Assembly: GCA_964447335.1 (NCBI GenBank)
Contig: CAYUSA010000007.1
Coordinates: 1 to 64,000 of the forward strand
Source of the DNA: HRBIN12 sp964447335
Lineage (GTDB): Bacteria > Actinomycetota > UBA4738 > HRBIN12
DNA length: 64,000 bases
Reading direction: 5' to 3'
Shown: positions 1 to 8,786 of the stretch, piece after piece
Layout: every line of letters begins with the position of its first letter
How positions within the stretch are numbered: position 1 is the first letter of the stretch
Notes under the pieces: model-generated
Seen by the model: only the letters and a program-made list of their open reading frames with translations
Databases searched by the model: none
What the model was told of the DNA's origin: nothing
Made by a program: the position numbers and the translations under genes

Positions 1-2
1 TG

Positions 3-707
3 GCCGGCGCCGCGGTGTTGGGGCTCGGCGCGTACGCGGCGACGCTGCGGCGGTTCCGGCGCACGGTCCTTCCGCGCGGCACGTACATCGCGCTCACCGA
101 GCCGATCCCCGACCGCCTCGAGGAGCTCGGGTGGACCGGCGGCGAGGGCCTGTACGACTTCCGCACCGCGCTGCACTACGTCCGGACGACGCGCGACGGC
201 CGGATCGCGTTCGGCGCCGCGAGCTCGCGCGCCGGGCTCGGGACGGGGCTCGGCCCCAGGCTCCGCTACGACGAGACGAGCGTGGTCCGGCTGCTGAAGG
301 ACTTCGCGAGGTGGTTCCCCTCGCTCGAGGGCGTGCGCTTCGAGTGCGCCTGGGGTGGGCCGATGGACGTGACGGGCCTGCACCTCCCGTTCTTCGGCAC
401 GCTGCCGGGCGGCGGCGTGCACTACGGGCTCGGGTTCACGGGTGGCGGCGTCGGGCCGTGCCGCCTCGCCGGCAAGATCCTGTCGGGGCTCGCGCTCGGG
501 GTGCAGGACGAGCACACCACGCTGCCGCTCGTCGGGCTCGAGCCGAAACCGTTCCCTCCCGAGCCCTTCCGCTCGCCCGGTGCGCTCCTCACGCACGAAG
601 CCATCGTGCGCAAGGACGAGGCCGAGGACGAGGGCCGCCGCCCCAACCCGCTCGTCGGGTTCGCCGCGCGCCTGCCACGTCGCCTCGGCTACCACCTCGG
701 GCCGTAG
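3..707 (+). CDS. FAD-dependent oxidoreductase of the DAO family, C-terminal part (gene starts upstream of window)
   Basis: The frame is already open at the window edge, so the N-terminal Rossmann FAD-binding part lies outside. The remaining ~235 residues end at TAG and match the second half of the complete paralogue at 39334-40776: the same TEPIPDRL segment, a DGRIAFG strand, the CAWGGPMD motif and a GLGFTGGG segment near the flavin. DAO-fold enzymes of this kind oxidise amines or amino acids (for example PuuB-like gamma-glutamylputrescine oxidases). The substrate cannot be read from this fragment. The GTG at 15 sits inside the domain and is not a credible start. Confidence 0.8.
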   Translation, partial: AGAAVLGLGAYAATLRRFRRTVLPRGTYIALTEPIPDRLEELGWTGGEGLYDFRTALHYVRTTRDGRIAFGAASSRAGLGTGLGPRLRYDETSVVRLLKDFARWFPSLEGVRFECAWGGPMDVTGLHLPFFGTLPGGGVHYGLGFTGGGVGPCRLAGKILSGLALGVQDEHTTLPLVGLEPKPFPPEPFRSPGALLTHEAIVRKDEAEDEGRRPNPLVGFAARLPRRLGYHLGP

Positions 708-771
708 CGTTCGGCCCTCGGGCGTCGGGGCGGGCGACCCCAACCATCCCCGCCGGGCCGTGACAGCGTCG

Positions 772-777
772 TAGGCT
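772..777 (+). promoter_or_regulatory. Candidate -10 box TAGGCT for the ABC-2 exporter genes
   Basis: TAGGCT lies 21 bases before the GTG at 799 and would give a leader of about 15 bases carrying the G-rich stretch GGGGGTG as a weak ribosome binding site. No convincing -35 box is seen. The same hexamer recurs before several other genes in the window. Confidence 0.4.
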
Positions 778-798
778 GAACCTCTACGGGGGTGCGCC

Positions 799-1701
799 GT
801 GGCCGACGTCGTCGTCGCCGACAACCTCACGAAGTCCTACGGCAAGCGCCGCGGCGTCGTCGACCTGTCGTTCACCGTCGCGCCGGGCGAGGTGTTCGGC
901 TACCTCGGCCCGAACGGCGCCGGCAAGACCACGACGATCCGCACGCTGCTCGACTTCCTGCGCCCGACCGCCGGGCGCGCGTCGGTGCTCGGCCTGGACT
1001 CGCACCGCGACAGCGTCCAGATCCACCGGCGCGTCGGCTACCTGCCGGGTGAGTTCTCGCTCTACGACCACATGACCGGCGGCGAGTACCTCGAGTACCT
1101 CGCGAACCTCCGCGGCGGCGTGCCGAAGGAGCAGATCGCCGACGTCGCCGAGCGCATCGACCTGGAGCTCGGGGTGAAGGTCAAGACGCTCTCGCACGGC
1201 AACCGGCAGAAGCTCGGGCTCGTGCAGGCGTTCATGCACCGGCCGGAGGTGCTGATCCTCGACGAGCCGACGCAGGGCCTAGACCCGCTGATCCAGCAGG
1301 CGTTCTACGCACTCGTCGCCGAGACGCGTGCCGACGGCCGCACGATCTTCCTGTCCTCGCACGTGATGCCCGAGATCGAGCGCGTGTGCGACCGCGTCGG
1401 CATCATCCGCGAGGGCAGGGTCGTCGCCGTCGAGGACATCGGCGACCTTCGCGCCAAGGAGATCCGCACGCTCGAGATCCACTTCGCCGCTCCCGTCGAG
1501 CCGGGTGAGTTCGCCGGCCTTCCCGGCGTGCGCGGGGTCGAGCCCGTCGGGGACGCGCTGCGCATCACGATCTCTGGCGGGATGGACGCGGTGATCAAGC
1601 ACGCGGCACGGTACGACGTGGTCGACCTCACGAGCCACGAACCGACGCTCGAGGAGATCTTCCTCACCTTCTATGGCAAGGAGGCCGACGGTGGCGACTG
1701 A
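799..1701 (+). CDS. ABC-2 type transporter, ATP-binding protein
   Basis: A cytoplasmic ATPase that would power an exporter of the DrrA/CcmA/NatA type together with the permease encoded directly after it. Visible motifs in order: Walker A GPNGAGKT (residues ~37-44), the ABC signature LSHGNRQKL (~134, the LSxGNRQK variant common in this subfamily), Walker B LILDEPTQGLDP (~155) and the switch histidine in SSHVMPE (~188). Residues from ~220 form the C-terminal extension typical of DrrA-like proteins. Start is the GTG at 799. The end overlaps the permease start, so the two are translationally coupled. The cargo (drug, lipid or ion) is not evident. Confidence 0.93.
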   Translation: MADVVVADNLTKSYGKRRGVVDLSFTVAPGEVFGYLGPNGAGKTTTIRTLLDFLRPTAGRASVLGLDSHRDSVQIHRRVGYLPGEFSLYDHMTGGEYLEYLANLRGGVPKEQIADVAERIDLELGVKVKTLSHGNRQKLGLVQAFMHRPEVLILDEPTQGLDPLIQQAFYALVAETRADGRTIFLSSHVMPEIERVCDRVGIIREGRVVAVEDIGDLRAKEIRTLEIHFAAPVEPGEFAGLPGVRGVEPVGDALRITISGGMDAVIKHAARYDVVDLTSHEPTLEEIFLTFYGKEADGGD

Positions 1702-2524
1702 GGCGCTCGCGGCTCGGCCGATGCTGCGGACGGTGCTCCGCAAGACGCTCCGCGACCAGCGACGCTCGCTCCTTTGGTGGGGCATCGGGCTGTTCTTCGC
1801 AGGCGCGACGTACGCGCCGTTCTACCCGAGCATCAAGGACAACGCGGAGACCCTCCAGAAGTACATGGACAGCATGCCGGAGTTCCTGCGCGACGCCTTC
1901 ATGGGCGCGAGCGGCGACTTCACCTCGCCGGCCGGCTACCTCAACACCGAGCTGTTCAACTTCTTCGCGCCGCTGCTCCTGCTGCTGTTCGCGATCGGCG
2001 CCGGCGCGAGGGCGATCGCCGGCGAGGAGGAGCGCCAGACGCTCGACGTCCTGCTCTCGACGCCGGTCGCGAGGCGACGTGTCGTCATCGACAAGTTCGC
2101 CGCCATGCTGCTTGCCGGCGTGCTGCTCTCGGCGCTGCTCTGGGTCTCGGTTCCGCTCACCGGCCCGCCGTTCGATCTCACGCCGAGCCTGAGGGACCTC
2201 ACGGCGGCGGTCGTGATGTGTTACCTGCTCGCGATGGCCTTCGGCGCTATCGCGCTCGCGATCGGGTGCGCGACGGGGCGGCGGAGCCTCGCCGTCGGGG
2301 TCGCGGCCGGCATCGCGGCCGGGACCTGGCTCGTCGACCTGCTCGTGCCGGCGATCGACCAGATCGCGTGGCTGCAGTACCTGTCCCCGTTCCACTACTA
2401 CCTGGACGCCGAGCCGATGATGAACGGCCTCGGCGTGCTCGGCTCGGCGGTGCTCGCGGGGATCGTGGTCGTGGCGTTCGCGGTCGCGCTCGTCACGTTC
2501 GAGCGTCGCGACCTCGCGGCGTAG
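1691..2524 (+). CDS. ABC-2 type transporter, permease
   Basis: Membrane partner of the preceding ATPase, with about six hydrophobic segments. The first is around LLWWGIGLFFAGA and another around FFAPLLLLLFAIGAGA. Between them lies the hydrophilic stretch GEEERQTLDVLLSTPV, a segment typical of ABC-2 permeases. I chose GTG 1691 rather than the ATG at 1673 because AAGGAGG at 1678-1684 sits 6 bases before it and would lie inside the gene with the earlier start. The gene then overlaps the ATPase by 11 bases. The stop TAG faces the amidase stop 4 bases away in TAGCGCGCTA. Confidence 0.9.
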   Translation: MATEALAARPMLRTVLRKTLRDQRRSLLWWGIGLFFAGATYAPFYPSIKDNAETLQKYMDSMPEFLRDAFMGASGDFTSPAGYLNTELFNFFAPLLLLLFAIGAGARAIAGEEERQTLDVLLSTPVARRRVVIDKFAAMLLAGVLLSALLWVSVPLTGPPFDLTPSLRDLTAAVVMCYLLAMAFGAIALAIGCATGRRSLAVGVAAGIAAGTWLVDLLVPAIDQIAWLQYLSPFHYYLDAEPMMNGLGVLGSAVLAGIVVVAFAVALVTFERRDLAA

Positions 2525-2528
2525 CGCG

Positions 2529-3920
2529 CTACGGCGCGGCGAACGGCTCGTAGCCGGGCGCGACCGCCGGCCACGGGTTCGCCCGCTCCCACGCCGCGCC
2601 GACGCCGAGCACGAGGTCGTCGCGCCAGCGCGGGCCGGTGATCTGCAGGCCGAACGGGATGCCGTTGCTCGCGACGCCCGCGGGGACCGAGAGCGCCGGG
2701 TGCCCCGTGAGGTTCGCCTCGCCCACGTTGTAGCCGTCGCCCTCGGCGGGGCCGTCGGTGCCCGGGAGCGTGCCGTCGGCGAGCCAGCCGATGTGGCCGA
2801 GCGTCGGACATACGAACACGGCGTCGTCGCCGAGCAGCTCGTCCATCTCGCGCACGTAGCCGAAGCGCCGTTGCCGCGGGCCGAGGTAGTCGTCGAGCGT
2901 GAGCTCGAGCGCGGCCTCCATCGCGAACCGGAACGGCGGCGAGAGGTTCGCGAGGTTCGCCTGCACGACCTCGCGCCCGATGTAGGCGAGCTCCTCGGCG
3001 GCGACGGTCGTGAACCAGTCCTCGCCGGGGTTGCCGGTGCGGAAGATCGTCGAGGGCTCGACCTCCTCGACCGGGATGCCGAGGTCGCGCTCGAGCCGGC
3101 CGATCGCGGCGGCGTAGAGCATCGCCATCTCCTCGGACAGCGGGCCCCAGTCCCAGGTCCGGGGCGAGGCAATCACGCGCGTCACGTCGGCGCCGCCGGG
3201 CGACCAGCTCGGGAGCGCGGTCGGATCGCCGGCGACCGGCCCGCGCATGACGTCGAGCAGCAGGTGCACGTCCTCCACGCTCGAGCCGAGCGGACCCTGC
3301 GTCGTGAGGTCGAGCCACGACGGCGTCGGGCGGCGGCCGACGAGGCCGTTCGTCGGCTTCAGCCCCGCGAGCCCGCAGAACGCCGCGGGGATGCGGACCG
3401 AGCCGCCGCCATCGGTGCCCGTCGCGAGCGGCACCATCCCCGCCGCGAGCGCCGCGCCGGACCCGCCCGAGGAGCCGCCGGGCGACCACGTCGGTCCCCA
3501 CGGGTTGCCGGTCGGGCCGAACACCTCGTTGTCCGTGAAGCCCTGGAAGGAGTACTCGGGCACGTTCGTCTTGCCGACGACGATCGCGCCGGCGGCTCGG
3601 AGGCGCTCGACCACGATCTCGTCGCGGGGAGCGGCCGGCGAGCCCTCGAGCAGGCGCGAGCCGTTCACCGTGCGCATCCCGGCGACGTCGGTGTTGTCCT
3701 TCACCAGGAGCGGCAGCCCGGCGAGCGGGCCCGGGTCCTCGCCCGCGGCGATCCGAGCATCGAGCGCGCGAGCCTCGCCGGGGGCCTCCTCGGCGCGGAG
3801 CGCGACGACGGCGGAGAGCGGCGCATTCAGCCGGTCGATGCGCTCGAACGCCTGGCCGACCAACTCCTCGGAGGAGACCCGGCGAGCTCGGACCGCCGCG
3901 GCGAGCTCGGCGAGGCTCAT
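2529..3920 (-). CDS. Amidase (amidase signature family)
   Basis: A 463-residue hydrolase of carboxylic amides with the Ser-cisSer-Lys triad of the family: Lys in LLVKDNTD, the glycine-rich GGSSGGSGAA segment carrying the cis-Ser, and the nucleophile region TDGGGSVRIPAAFCG. The length is usual for free-standing amidases; no gatB or gatC is nearby, so a GatA role is unlikely. The start ATG at 3920 has GAGGAG 5 bases upstream; an earlier ATG at 3944 lacks this. A possible -10 box TACCGT lies at 3943-3948 on the minus strand. Substrate unknown; broad-range nitrile/amide catabolic amidases look the same. Confidence 0.92.
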   Translation of the reverse strand: MSLAELAAAVRARRVSSEELVGQAFERIDRLNAPLSAVVALRAEEAPGEARALDARIAAGEDPGPLAGLPLLVKDNTDVAGMRTVNGSRLLEGSPAAPRDEIVVERLRAAGAIVVGKTNVPEYSFQGFTDNEVFGPTGNPWGPTWSPGGSSGGSGAALAAGMVPLATGTDGGGSVRIPAAFCGLAGLKPTNGLVGRRPTPSWLDLTTQGPLGSSVEDVHLLLDVMRGPVAGDPTALPSWSPGGADVTRVIASPRTWDWGPLSEEMAMLYAAAIGRLERDLGIPVEEVEPSTIFRTGNPGEDWFTTVAAEELAYIGREVVQANLANLSPPFRFAMEAALELTLDDYLGPRQRRFGYVREMDELLGDDAVFVCPTLGHIGWLADGTLPGTDGPAEGDGYNVGEANLTGHPALSVPAGVASNGIPFGLQITGPRWRDDLVLGVGAAWERANPWPAVAPGYEPFAAP

Positions 3921-4081
3921 CGCGCTCCTCGCCGTTGCGCGCACGGTAGGCTGCGAGCGAGGTCGCGGAGACCTCCCCTGACGATGACGACATCACGCTC
4001 GAACGCATGCATGCCGGTCCGAGGCTATCGGTCGGCGACCTCGGCCCGCAACCGCGCCGCGCCCGCGGCGGACCGGCACGC

Positions 4082-5257
4082 GTGAACACGACGCGGCAGC
4101 GTGCGCTCACGAACGCCGCGGTCGCGGCCGGACTGACGCTGCTGTTCGGGCTCGCGCTCGTGTCCCTCGCGCCGAAGGGCGGCGACACCGGCGTCGTGAC
4201 GTCCCCGACCTTCTCGCCGAGCCCGCTGGTCGCGTGCGAGCCCTCATGGGCGCCCGTCGACAGCCCAGACCCCGAAGACGGCGGCAGCCTGCTGCTGGGC
4301 ATCGCGGCGGTCGCGCCGGATGACGCCTGGGCGGTCGGCGGTGCCGGCGATCCGCTCGAGCCGACCTCGACGCTCACGATCCGGTGGAACGGCGCCGAGT
4401 GGGACGTCGTGCCGAGCCCGAACGCCGGTAGCGCTCAGAACCGCTTCGACGCCGTCGACGCGCTCTCGCCCGACGCGGCGTGGGCCGTCGGACGCTCCTC
4501 GGACGGCGTCGGCGACTCGCCCACCGCTGCGCAGTGGGACGGCGCGACGTGGACACTCCTGCTGCTGCCGAGCGATCTCCCCGAGGGCGCCCTCACGGGC
4601 GTCGTCGCGATGTCGACCGACGACGTGTGGGTGGTCGGGTACGCGGGCAACGCGCTCGGCGGCGAGGAACGCGCGATCGCGCTCCACTGGGACGGCCTCG
4701 CGTGGACGGAGGCGCCCGTGCGACCGGCGATCGGCGGCGGCCGCAGCGGGCTCGTGGCGATCGGCGGCATCTCGCCGAGCGACCTGTGGGCGGTCGGGTA
4801 CCAGCACAACCGCTCCGCGATCCTGCGGTGGGACGGCCACGTGTGGTCGCGCTCCCCGAGCGAGGTCCCCGGACGGCTCACGGCGGTGACGGCCCTCGCG
4901 CCGGACGACGCCTGGGCGGTCGGCGAGGCGATCCTGCACTGGGACGGCAGCGCGTGGACCGAGCTCGGCACCGTGCGCGGCGAGGGCGAGCTCCGCGGCG
5001 TCGCCCCGGTGAGCCCGACCGACCTGTGGGCGGCCGGTGCTCACGCGGCCGGCGATGCGGGTGTCTCCAAGCCGCTCGTGCAGCGGTGGGACGGGGCGAG
5101 GTGGTCGCTCCTGGGCAGCGAGGGCGTCCCGGGCTCGGTCACGCTCACCGCGGTCTCGGCGCTCCCCGACGGCACCGTGCTCGCGGCCGGCTACCGCGAC
5201 GCGAAGAGCGGCCGCTCGACCTTCGTCATCCGCGGCGCGACCTGCCTTCCCACGTAG
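4082..5257 (+). CDS. Membrane-anchored repeat protein, probable seven-bladed beta-propeller
   Basis: No named family is recognised with certainty. After a short basic N-terminus comes one hydrophobic helix (about residues 12-31) that would export or anchor the protein. The rest is a regular repeat of about 50 residues: a D-x-W-A-V-G strand (PDDAWAVGG, PDAAWAVGR, TDDVWVVGY, PSDLWAVGY, PDDAWAVGE, PTDLWAAGA, DGTVLAAGY) alternating with xWDGxxW strands (six copies, including RWNGAEW and QWDGATW). Seven such units fit a seven-bladed propeller on the cell surface. Start GTG 4082 is chosen because it directly precedes the signal segment; an in-frame ATG at 4007 would add 25 Arg-rich residues. Neither has a good ribosome site. 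Bases 3921-4081 otherwise hold only a TAGGCT at 3947. Confidence 0.75.
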   Translation: MNTTRQRALTNAAVAAGLTLLFGLALVSLAPKGGDTGVVTSPTFSPSPLVACEPSWAPVDSPDPEDGGSLLLGIAAVAPDDAWAVGGAGDPLEPTSTLTIRWNGAEWDVVPSPNAGSAQNRFDAVDALSPDAAWAVGRSSDGVGDSPTAAQWDGATWTLLLLPSDLPEGALTGVVAMSTDDVWVVGYAGNALGGEERAIALHWDGLAWTEAPVRPAIGGGRSGLVAIGGISPSDLWAVGYQHNRSAILRWDGHVWSRSPSEVPGRLTAVTALAPDDAWAVGEAILHWDGSAWTELGTVRGEGELRGVAPVSPTDLWAAGAHAAGDAGVSKPLVQRWDGARWSLLGSEGVPGSVTLTAVSALPDGTVLAAGYRDAKSGRSTFVIRGATCLPT

Positions 5258-5307
5258 ATCGCCGGTCAGCCGCGCTTCCGCGGGCGTGGATCCGCCACCG
5301 TGGGGCC

Positions 5308-6513
5308 TCAGACGACCCGAACGCCGTCCTTCCACACCTGCTCGACGCGGTCCTTCAGCGTCGCGAACGCGTACGGGTCGCCGTCCACGACGACGACGTC
5401 CGCGCGCTTGCCGGGCTCGAGCGTGCCGAGCTCGTCCCGCAGGCCCATCAGCTCGGCGGCGCTCGAGGTTCCGGCGACGAGCGCCTGCTCGGGCGTGAAG
5501 CCGTGGCCGGCCATGAGCTCGAGCTCGCGCAGGTTCGTGCCGTGGGGCGCGACCGGGCAATCGGTGCCGAGGGCGACCTTCACGCCGGCCTCGGCCGCGC
5601 GGCGGAACGCCTCGAGCTCGGGGCGCCCGAGCGTGCGGAGCTTCTCGCGCACCGGCTCGGGGATCTTCGGGTCGTTCGCGAGCTCATCGGTGGTGTCGCC
5701 CGCGGTGAGCGTCGGCACGAGCCACGTCCCGCGCTCGAGCATGAGCGCGATGCCCTCGTCGTCCAGGAACGTGCCGTGGTCGACGGAGCGCACGCCGGCG
5801 CGGACCGCACGCTTGATGCCCTCGGCGCCGTGGGCGTGGGACATCACCCACCGGTCGAGGTCCGCGGCGGTCTCGACGATCGAGCGCACCTCCGCCTCGG
5901 TGAAGTTCGGCTGCCGCGGATCGTCGGTAGGTGACAGGAACCCGCCGCTCGAGGCGATCTTGACGACGTCGGCGCCGGCGCGGATCACCTCGCGCACCTT
6001 CACGGCGACGCCGTCGACGCCGTCGCACACGCCGTCGGGCATGCCCGGGTACGGCGTGCCCCACGCACCTCGAGCGCCGCTCGGCAGCCAGGGGTCGCTG
6101 TGGCCACCGGTCATCGCGACCATCGTCACCGAGATCTGCATCCGCGGGCCGAGCAGCAGCCCCTGCTCGACGGCGGCCCTCATGCCGGCATCGGCGCCGC
6201 TCGCGTCCCGCACGGTCGTGATGCCCAGGGCGATGGTCCGCCGCATGTTCTCGGCCACCCGGAAGAAGCGGAGCGAGAACGGCTCGTTCATCAGCCGGAT
6301 CTCGTCGAAGTCCTCGTACGAGGACGCGATGTGCACGTGGACGTCGAACAGTCCGGGCAGCAACGCCTTGCCCGCGCACTCGACGCCCTCGTCGCCGTCG
6401 AGTCCCGGTCCGACCTCGACGATCCTGCCGTCCTCGACCACGACGTCGGCCTCGGCGAGGGGCGCGCCCGTCCCGTCGAAGACCCGTCCGCCGCTGAACA
6501 CCGTCCGTGCCAT
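5308..6513 (-). CDS. Metal-dependent amidohydrolase (prolidase/imidazolonepropionase-like)
   Basis: A 401-residue enzyme of the amidohydrolase superfamily with the full metal set: HxH in LFDVHVHIAS, the bridging (usually carboxylated) Lys in DVVKIASSGG, histidines in SHAHGAEG and VDHGTF, and the catalytic Asp in LGTDCPVAP. The arrangement resembles bacterial Xaa-Pro/Xaa-Arg dipeptidases and related imidazolonepropionase-like hydrolases, so a cyclic amide or dipeptide substrate is plausible. ATG 6513 has AGGAGG 6 bases upstream. No signal peptide is seen, so it should be cytoplasmic. It is divergent from the acyl-CoA dehydrogenase at 6611 and shares a 97-base regulatory region with it. Confidence 0.9.
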   Translation of the reverse strand: MARTVFSGGRVFDGTGAPLAEADVVVEDGRIVEVGPGLDGDEGVECAGKALLPGLFDVHVHIASSYEDFDEIRLMNEPFSLRFFRVAENMRRTIALGITTVRDASGADAGMRAAVEQGLLLGPRMQISVTMVAMTGGHSDPWLPSGARGAWGTPYPGMPDGVCDGVDGVAVKVREVIRAGADVVKIASSGGFLSPTDDPRQPNFTEAEVRSIVETAADLDRWVMSHAHGAEGIKRAVRAGVRSVDHGTFLDDEGIALMLERGTWLVPTLTAGDTTDELANDPKIPEPVREKLRTLGRPELEAFRRAAEAGVKVALGTDCPVAPHGTNLRELELMAGHGFTPEQALVAGTSSAAELMGLRDELGTLEPGKRADVVVVDGDPYAFATLKDRVEQVWKDGVRVV

Positions 6514-6562
6514 CGATCCCTCCTCGCTCGTTCGCGGGACCGGCAGCGCGCCGGCCGCGCCG

Positions 6563-6568
6563 AGCCTA
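6563..6568 (-). promoter_or_regulatory. Candidate -10 box TAGGCT for the amidohydrolase
   Basis: TAGGCT on the minus strand lies 49 bases before the ATG at 6513, giving a leader of about 40 bases with AGGAGG. The overlapping plus-strand hexamer TACACT (6567-6572) could be the -10 of the divergent acyl-CoA dehydrogenase. Confidence 0.4.
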
Positions 6569-6577
6569 CACTCGCGC

Positions 6578-6593
6578 CTGTATCGCCGTTCAA
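6578..6593 (-). promoter_or_regulatory. Candidate TetR-type operator, 16 bases
   Basis: On the minus strand this reads TTGAACGGCGATACAG. It matches the 16-base consensus YTGAACGGCSRTTCAR found at six other gene starts in the window and ends 17 bases before the acyl-CoA dehydrogenase ATG at 6611, where a bound repressor would block transcription. The right half is degenerate (TACAG instead of TTCAG). Confidence 0.45.
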
Positions 6594-6610
6594 CGACGGG
6601 AGACCCGCGC

Positions 6611-7807
6611 ATGGACATCCGGTTGACGCCCGAGGACGCCGAGCTGAAGGCTCGCGCTCGCGCCTTCTGCGAGCGGGTGCTCATGCCACTCGAAGACGAG
6701 TGCGAGGAGCACGACGGCCTCTCGGCCGAGAGCCTGGCCGCCGCGAAGGCGCAGGTGCTCGAGCACGGCTTCGCCGCGATCAACCACACCATCGCCGACG
6801 GCGGCCTCGGCTACGACACCTTCCAGCAGGTGCTGATCGAGGAGGAGTGGGGCAAGGCGACCGGCGCGCTCTGGGACATCCCGTGGCGCCCGTCAATCCC
6901 GCTGGCCGTCGCGACCGCGGCCCAGAAGGACGAGTACCTGCGGCCCGCGTGCCGCGGCGAGCGCCGCGACTGCTACGCGATCACCGAGGCCGGCGCCGGC
7001 TCGGACCCCTCGATGGTCGAGACCACCGCGGTCCGCGACGGCGACGCCTGGGTCCTGAACGGGACGAAGTGGCACGTGACCTCGGGCGACGTCGCAGACT
7101 TCCTCCTCGTGCACGCGCACGTCGACGGCGATCCCGCGAAGGCGACCGTGTTCATCGTCGACAAGGACCTGCCCGGCCTGCGCGTCGTCCGCACGCCGAA
7201 GTACATGCACACGTTCGTGTTCGAGCACCCGATCTTCGCGCTCGAAGACGCGCGTGTCGATGGCGACAAGGTGCTCGGCGAGGTCGGGCAGGGCTACGAG
7301 CTCACGAAGGACTGGTTCGTCGAGGAGCGCATCATGATCGGCGCTCGCACCGTGGGCGCCGCGACGCGCGCGCTCGACCTGTCGCTGGAGTTCGCCTCGC
7401 ACCGCGTGCAGTTCGGTCGGCCGATCGTCGAGCACCAGGCGATCGAGTTCATGCTCGCGGACATGGCCGCCGAGCTCATGGCCGCGAAGTCGATGCTCTA
7501 TCGCGTCGCGTGGCAGGCCGCCCGGGGCGGCACCCCGCGCAAGGAGGTCCACGCGCTCGCGAGCGCCGTCAAGCTCGTGTGCTCCGAGACCGCCGGGCGC
7601 GTGATCGACAAGGCCGTGCAGATCCACGGTGGCCGTGGGTACATGCGCGAGCAGCCCGTCGAGCGGATGTATCGCGAGCTCCGCGTCGACCGCATCTGGG
7701 AGGGCACCTCCGAGATCCAGCGCACGGTGATCGGCAACGAGCTCCGCAAGCGCGGGGCGGGAACCTACACGGGCTGGCCCGAGGACGACGGAGCGGACCG
7801 GCGATGA
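6611..7807 (+). CDS. Acyl-CoA dehydrogenase
   Basis: A 398-residue FAD enzyme that introduces the trans-2 double bond into acyl-CoA thioesters. Signature 1 is YAITEAGAGSDPS (~residues 122-134) and signature 2 lies in the C-terminal helical domain, with IHGGRGYMRE and then RIWEGTSEIQR; the Glu of WEG aligns with the catalytic base of medium-chain dehydrogenases. Start ATG 6611 follows GGGAGA by 7 bases. The TGA stop overlaps the ATG of the ROK kinase in ATGA, so the two form one transcriptional and translational unit. A candidate TetR operator (6578-6593) sits just before the start. Chain-length preference is not readable. Confidence 0.93.
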   Translation: MDIRLTPEDAELKARARAFCERVLMPLEDECEEHDGLSAESLAAAKAQVLEHGFAAINHTIADGGLGYDTFQQVLIEEEWGKATGALWDIPWRPSIPLAVATAAQKDEYLRPACRGERRDCYAITEAGAGSDPSMVETTAVRDGDAWVLNGTKWHVTSGDVADFLLVHAHVDGDPAKATVFIVDKDLPGLRVVRTPKYMHTFVFEHPIFALEDARVDGDKVLGEVGQGYELTKDWFVEERIMIGARTVGAATRALDLSLEFASHRVQFGRPIVEHQAIEFMLADMAAELMAAKSMLYRVAWQAARGGTPRKEVHALASAVKLVCSETAGRVIDKAVQIHGGRGYMREQPVERMYRELRVDRIWEGTSEIQRTVIGNELRKRGAGTYTGWPEDDGADRR

Positions 7808-8763
7808 ACGTCACCGTCGGCGTCGACGTCGGCGGCACGAAGATCCAGGCCGCGGCGGTCCGGGACCAGCAGGTGATCGCCTCGTTCCGCACGGCAACGC
7901 CGCTCACCGGCGCGCGCGACCTGCGTCGGGCGATCGTCGAGGTCGTCGGCGAGACCCTCGCGGCCGCCGAGGCGGACCGAGGCGCCCTCGACGCCGTGGG
8001 TCTCGCGATGCCGGGGACCGTCGATGGGAAGGCGGGGACGGTCGCGAACTCACCGAACCTGCCGGGCTTCGAGTCCCCGAGACCCGTGGCGATCGGGCCG
8101 GCCCTGTCGCAAGCGCTCGGGGGCGTGTCGGTAGCGCTCGGCAACGACGTGAGCGTCGCCGTGCTCGGCGAGCACCGGCGCGGCGCGGGACGCGGCTACC
8201 GCAACCTGCTCGGCGTCTGGGTCGGCACGGGCGTCGGCGGCGGGCTCATCCTGAACGGCGAGCTGTTCGAGGGTCGCGGCGCGGCCGGCGAGATCGGCCA
8301 CACCACCGTCGAGCCCGCGGGCCGGATCTGCTCGTGCGGCCTGCCCGGCCACCTCGAGGCCTACGCCGGCCGCGGGCGGATGGAGGCCCGCGCCCGCGAG
8401 CTCGTGAAGAAGGGCCGGCGCACGAGCCTGTTCAAGGTCCAGGAGAGGAAGGGCAAGGACCGGGTGACGAGCGGCGTGTGGCTCGAGGCCATGCGCAAGG
8501 GCGATCGCATCGCGAACATGCTGATCGACGAGGCCGTCTGGGCGCTCGGCGTCGCGCTCGCGTCTGCGCAGAACCTGCTCGACCTCGAGGCGATCGTGAT
8601 CGGCGGCGGACTGGGCGACCGGCTCGGGGTTCCCTTCATCGAGCGCGTGGCCGAGGAGATGCGCCCGCAGCTGTTCGTCCCCGAACGCCCGCCGACCCTG
8701 CTGCCCACCGCCTTCAAGGACCTGTCGGGCGCGGTCGGCGCCGCGGTGCTCGCCGGGGACTGA
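7804..8763 (+). CDS. ROK family sugar kinase (glucokinase-like)
   Basis: A 319-residue ROK kinase that would phosphorylate a hexose or amino sugar with ATP. The N-terminal phosphate loop is GVDVGGTKI. The adenosine-side loop is VGTGVGGG, with the catalytic Asp in GNDVS. The zinc/sugar signature is GEIGHTTVEPAGRICSCG followed by LPGHLEAY. The usual CxCGxxGCxE is here CSCGLPGHLE, so the third zinc Cys is replaced by His, which can also bind zinc. It overlaps the upstream acyl-CoA dehydrogenase by 4 bases. A sugar kinase coupled to a beta-oxidation gene is an unusual pairing. It ends 23 bases from the convergent lipoprotein gene. Confidence 0.88.
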   Translation: MNVTVGVDVGGTKIQAAAVRDQQVIASFRTATPLTGARDLRRAIVEVVGETLAAAEADRGALDAVGLAMPGTVDGKAGTVANSPNLPGFESPRPVAIGPALSQALGGVSVALGNDVSVAVLGEHRRGAGRGYRNLLGVWVGTGVGGGLILNGELFEGRGAAGEIGHTTVEPAGRICSCGLPGHLEAYAGRGRMEARARELVKKGRRTSLFKVQERKGKDRVTSGVWLEAMRKGDRIANMLIDEAVWALGVALASAQNLLDLEAIVIGGGLGDRLGVPFIERVAEEMRPQLFVPERPPTLLPTAFKDLSGAVGAAVLAGD

Positions 8764-8786
8764 GCCCTCGGGCCGACCCGCGCCGA

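Noticed and set aside
3947..3952. TAGGCT as promoter of the propeller gene
   Set aside because: It is more than 100 bases from the preferred start and has no supporting elements; it may be chance or serve a longer leader.
6100..7803. Long plus-strand frame leading into the ROK kinase
   Set aside because: It is the alternative frame of the amidohydrolase and acyl-CoA dehydrogenase genes. The kinase motif GVDVGGTK begins right at ATG 7804.
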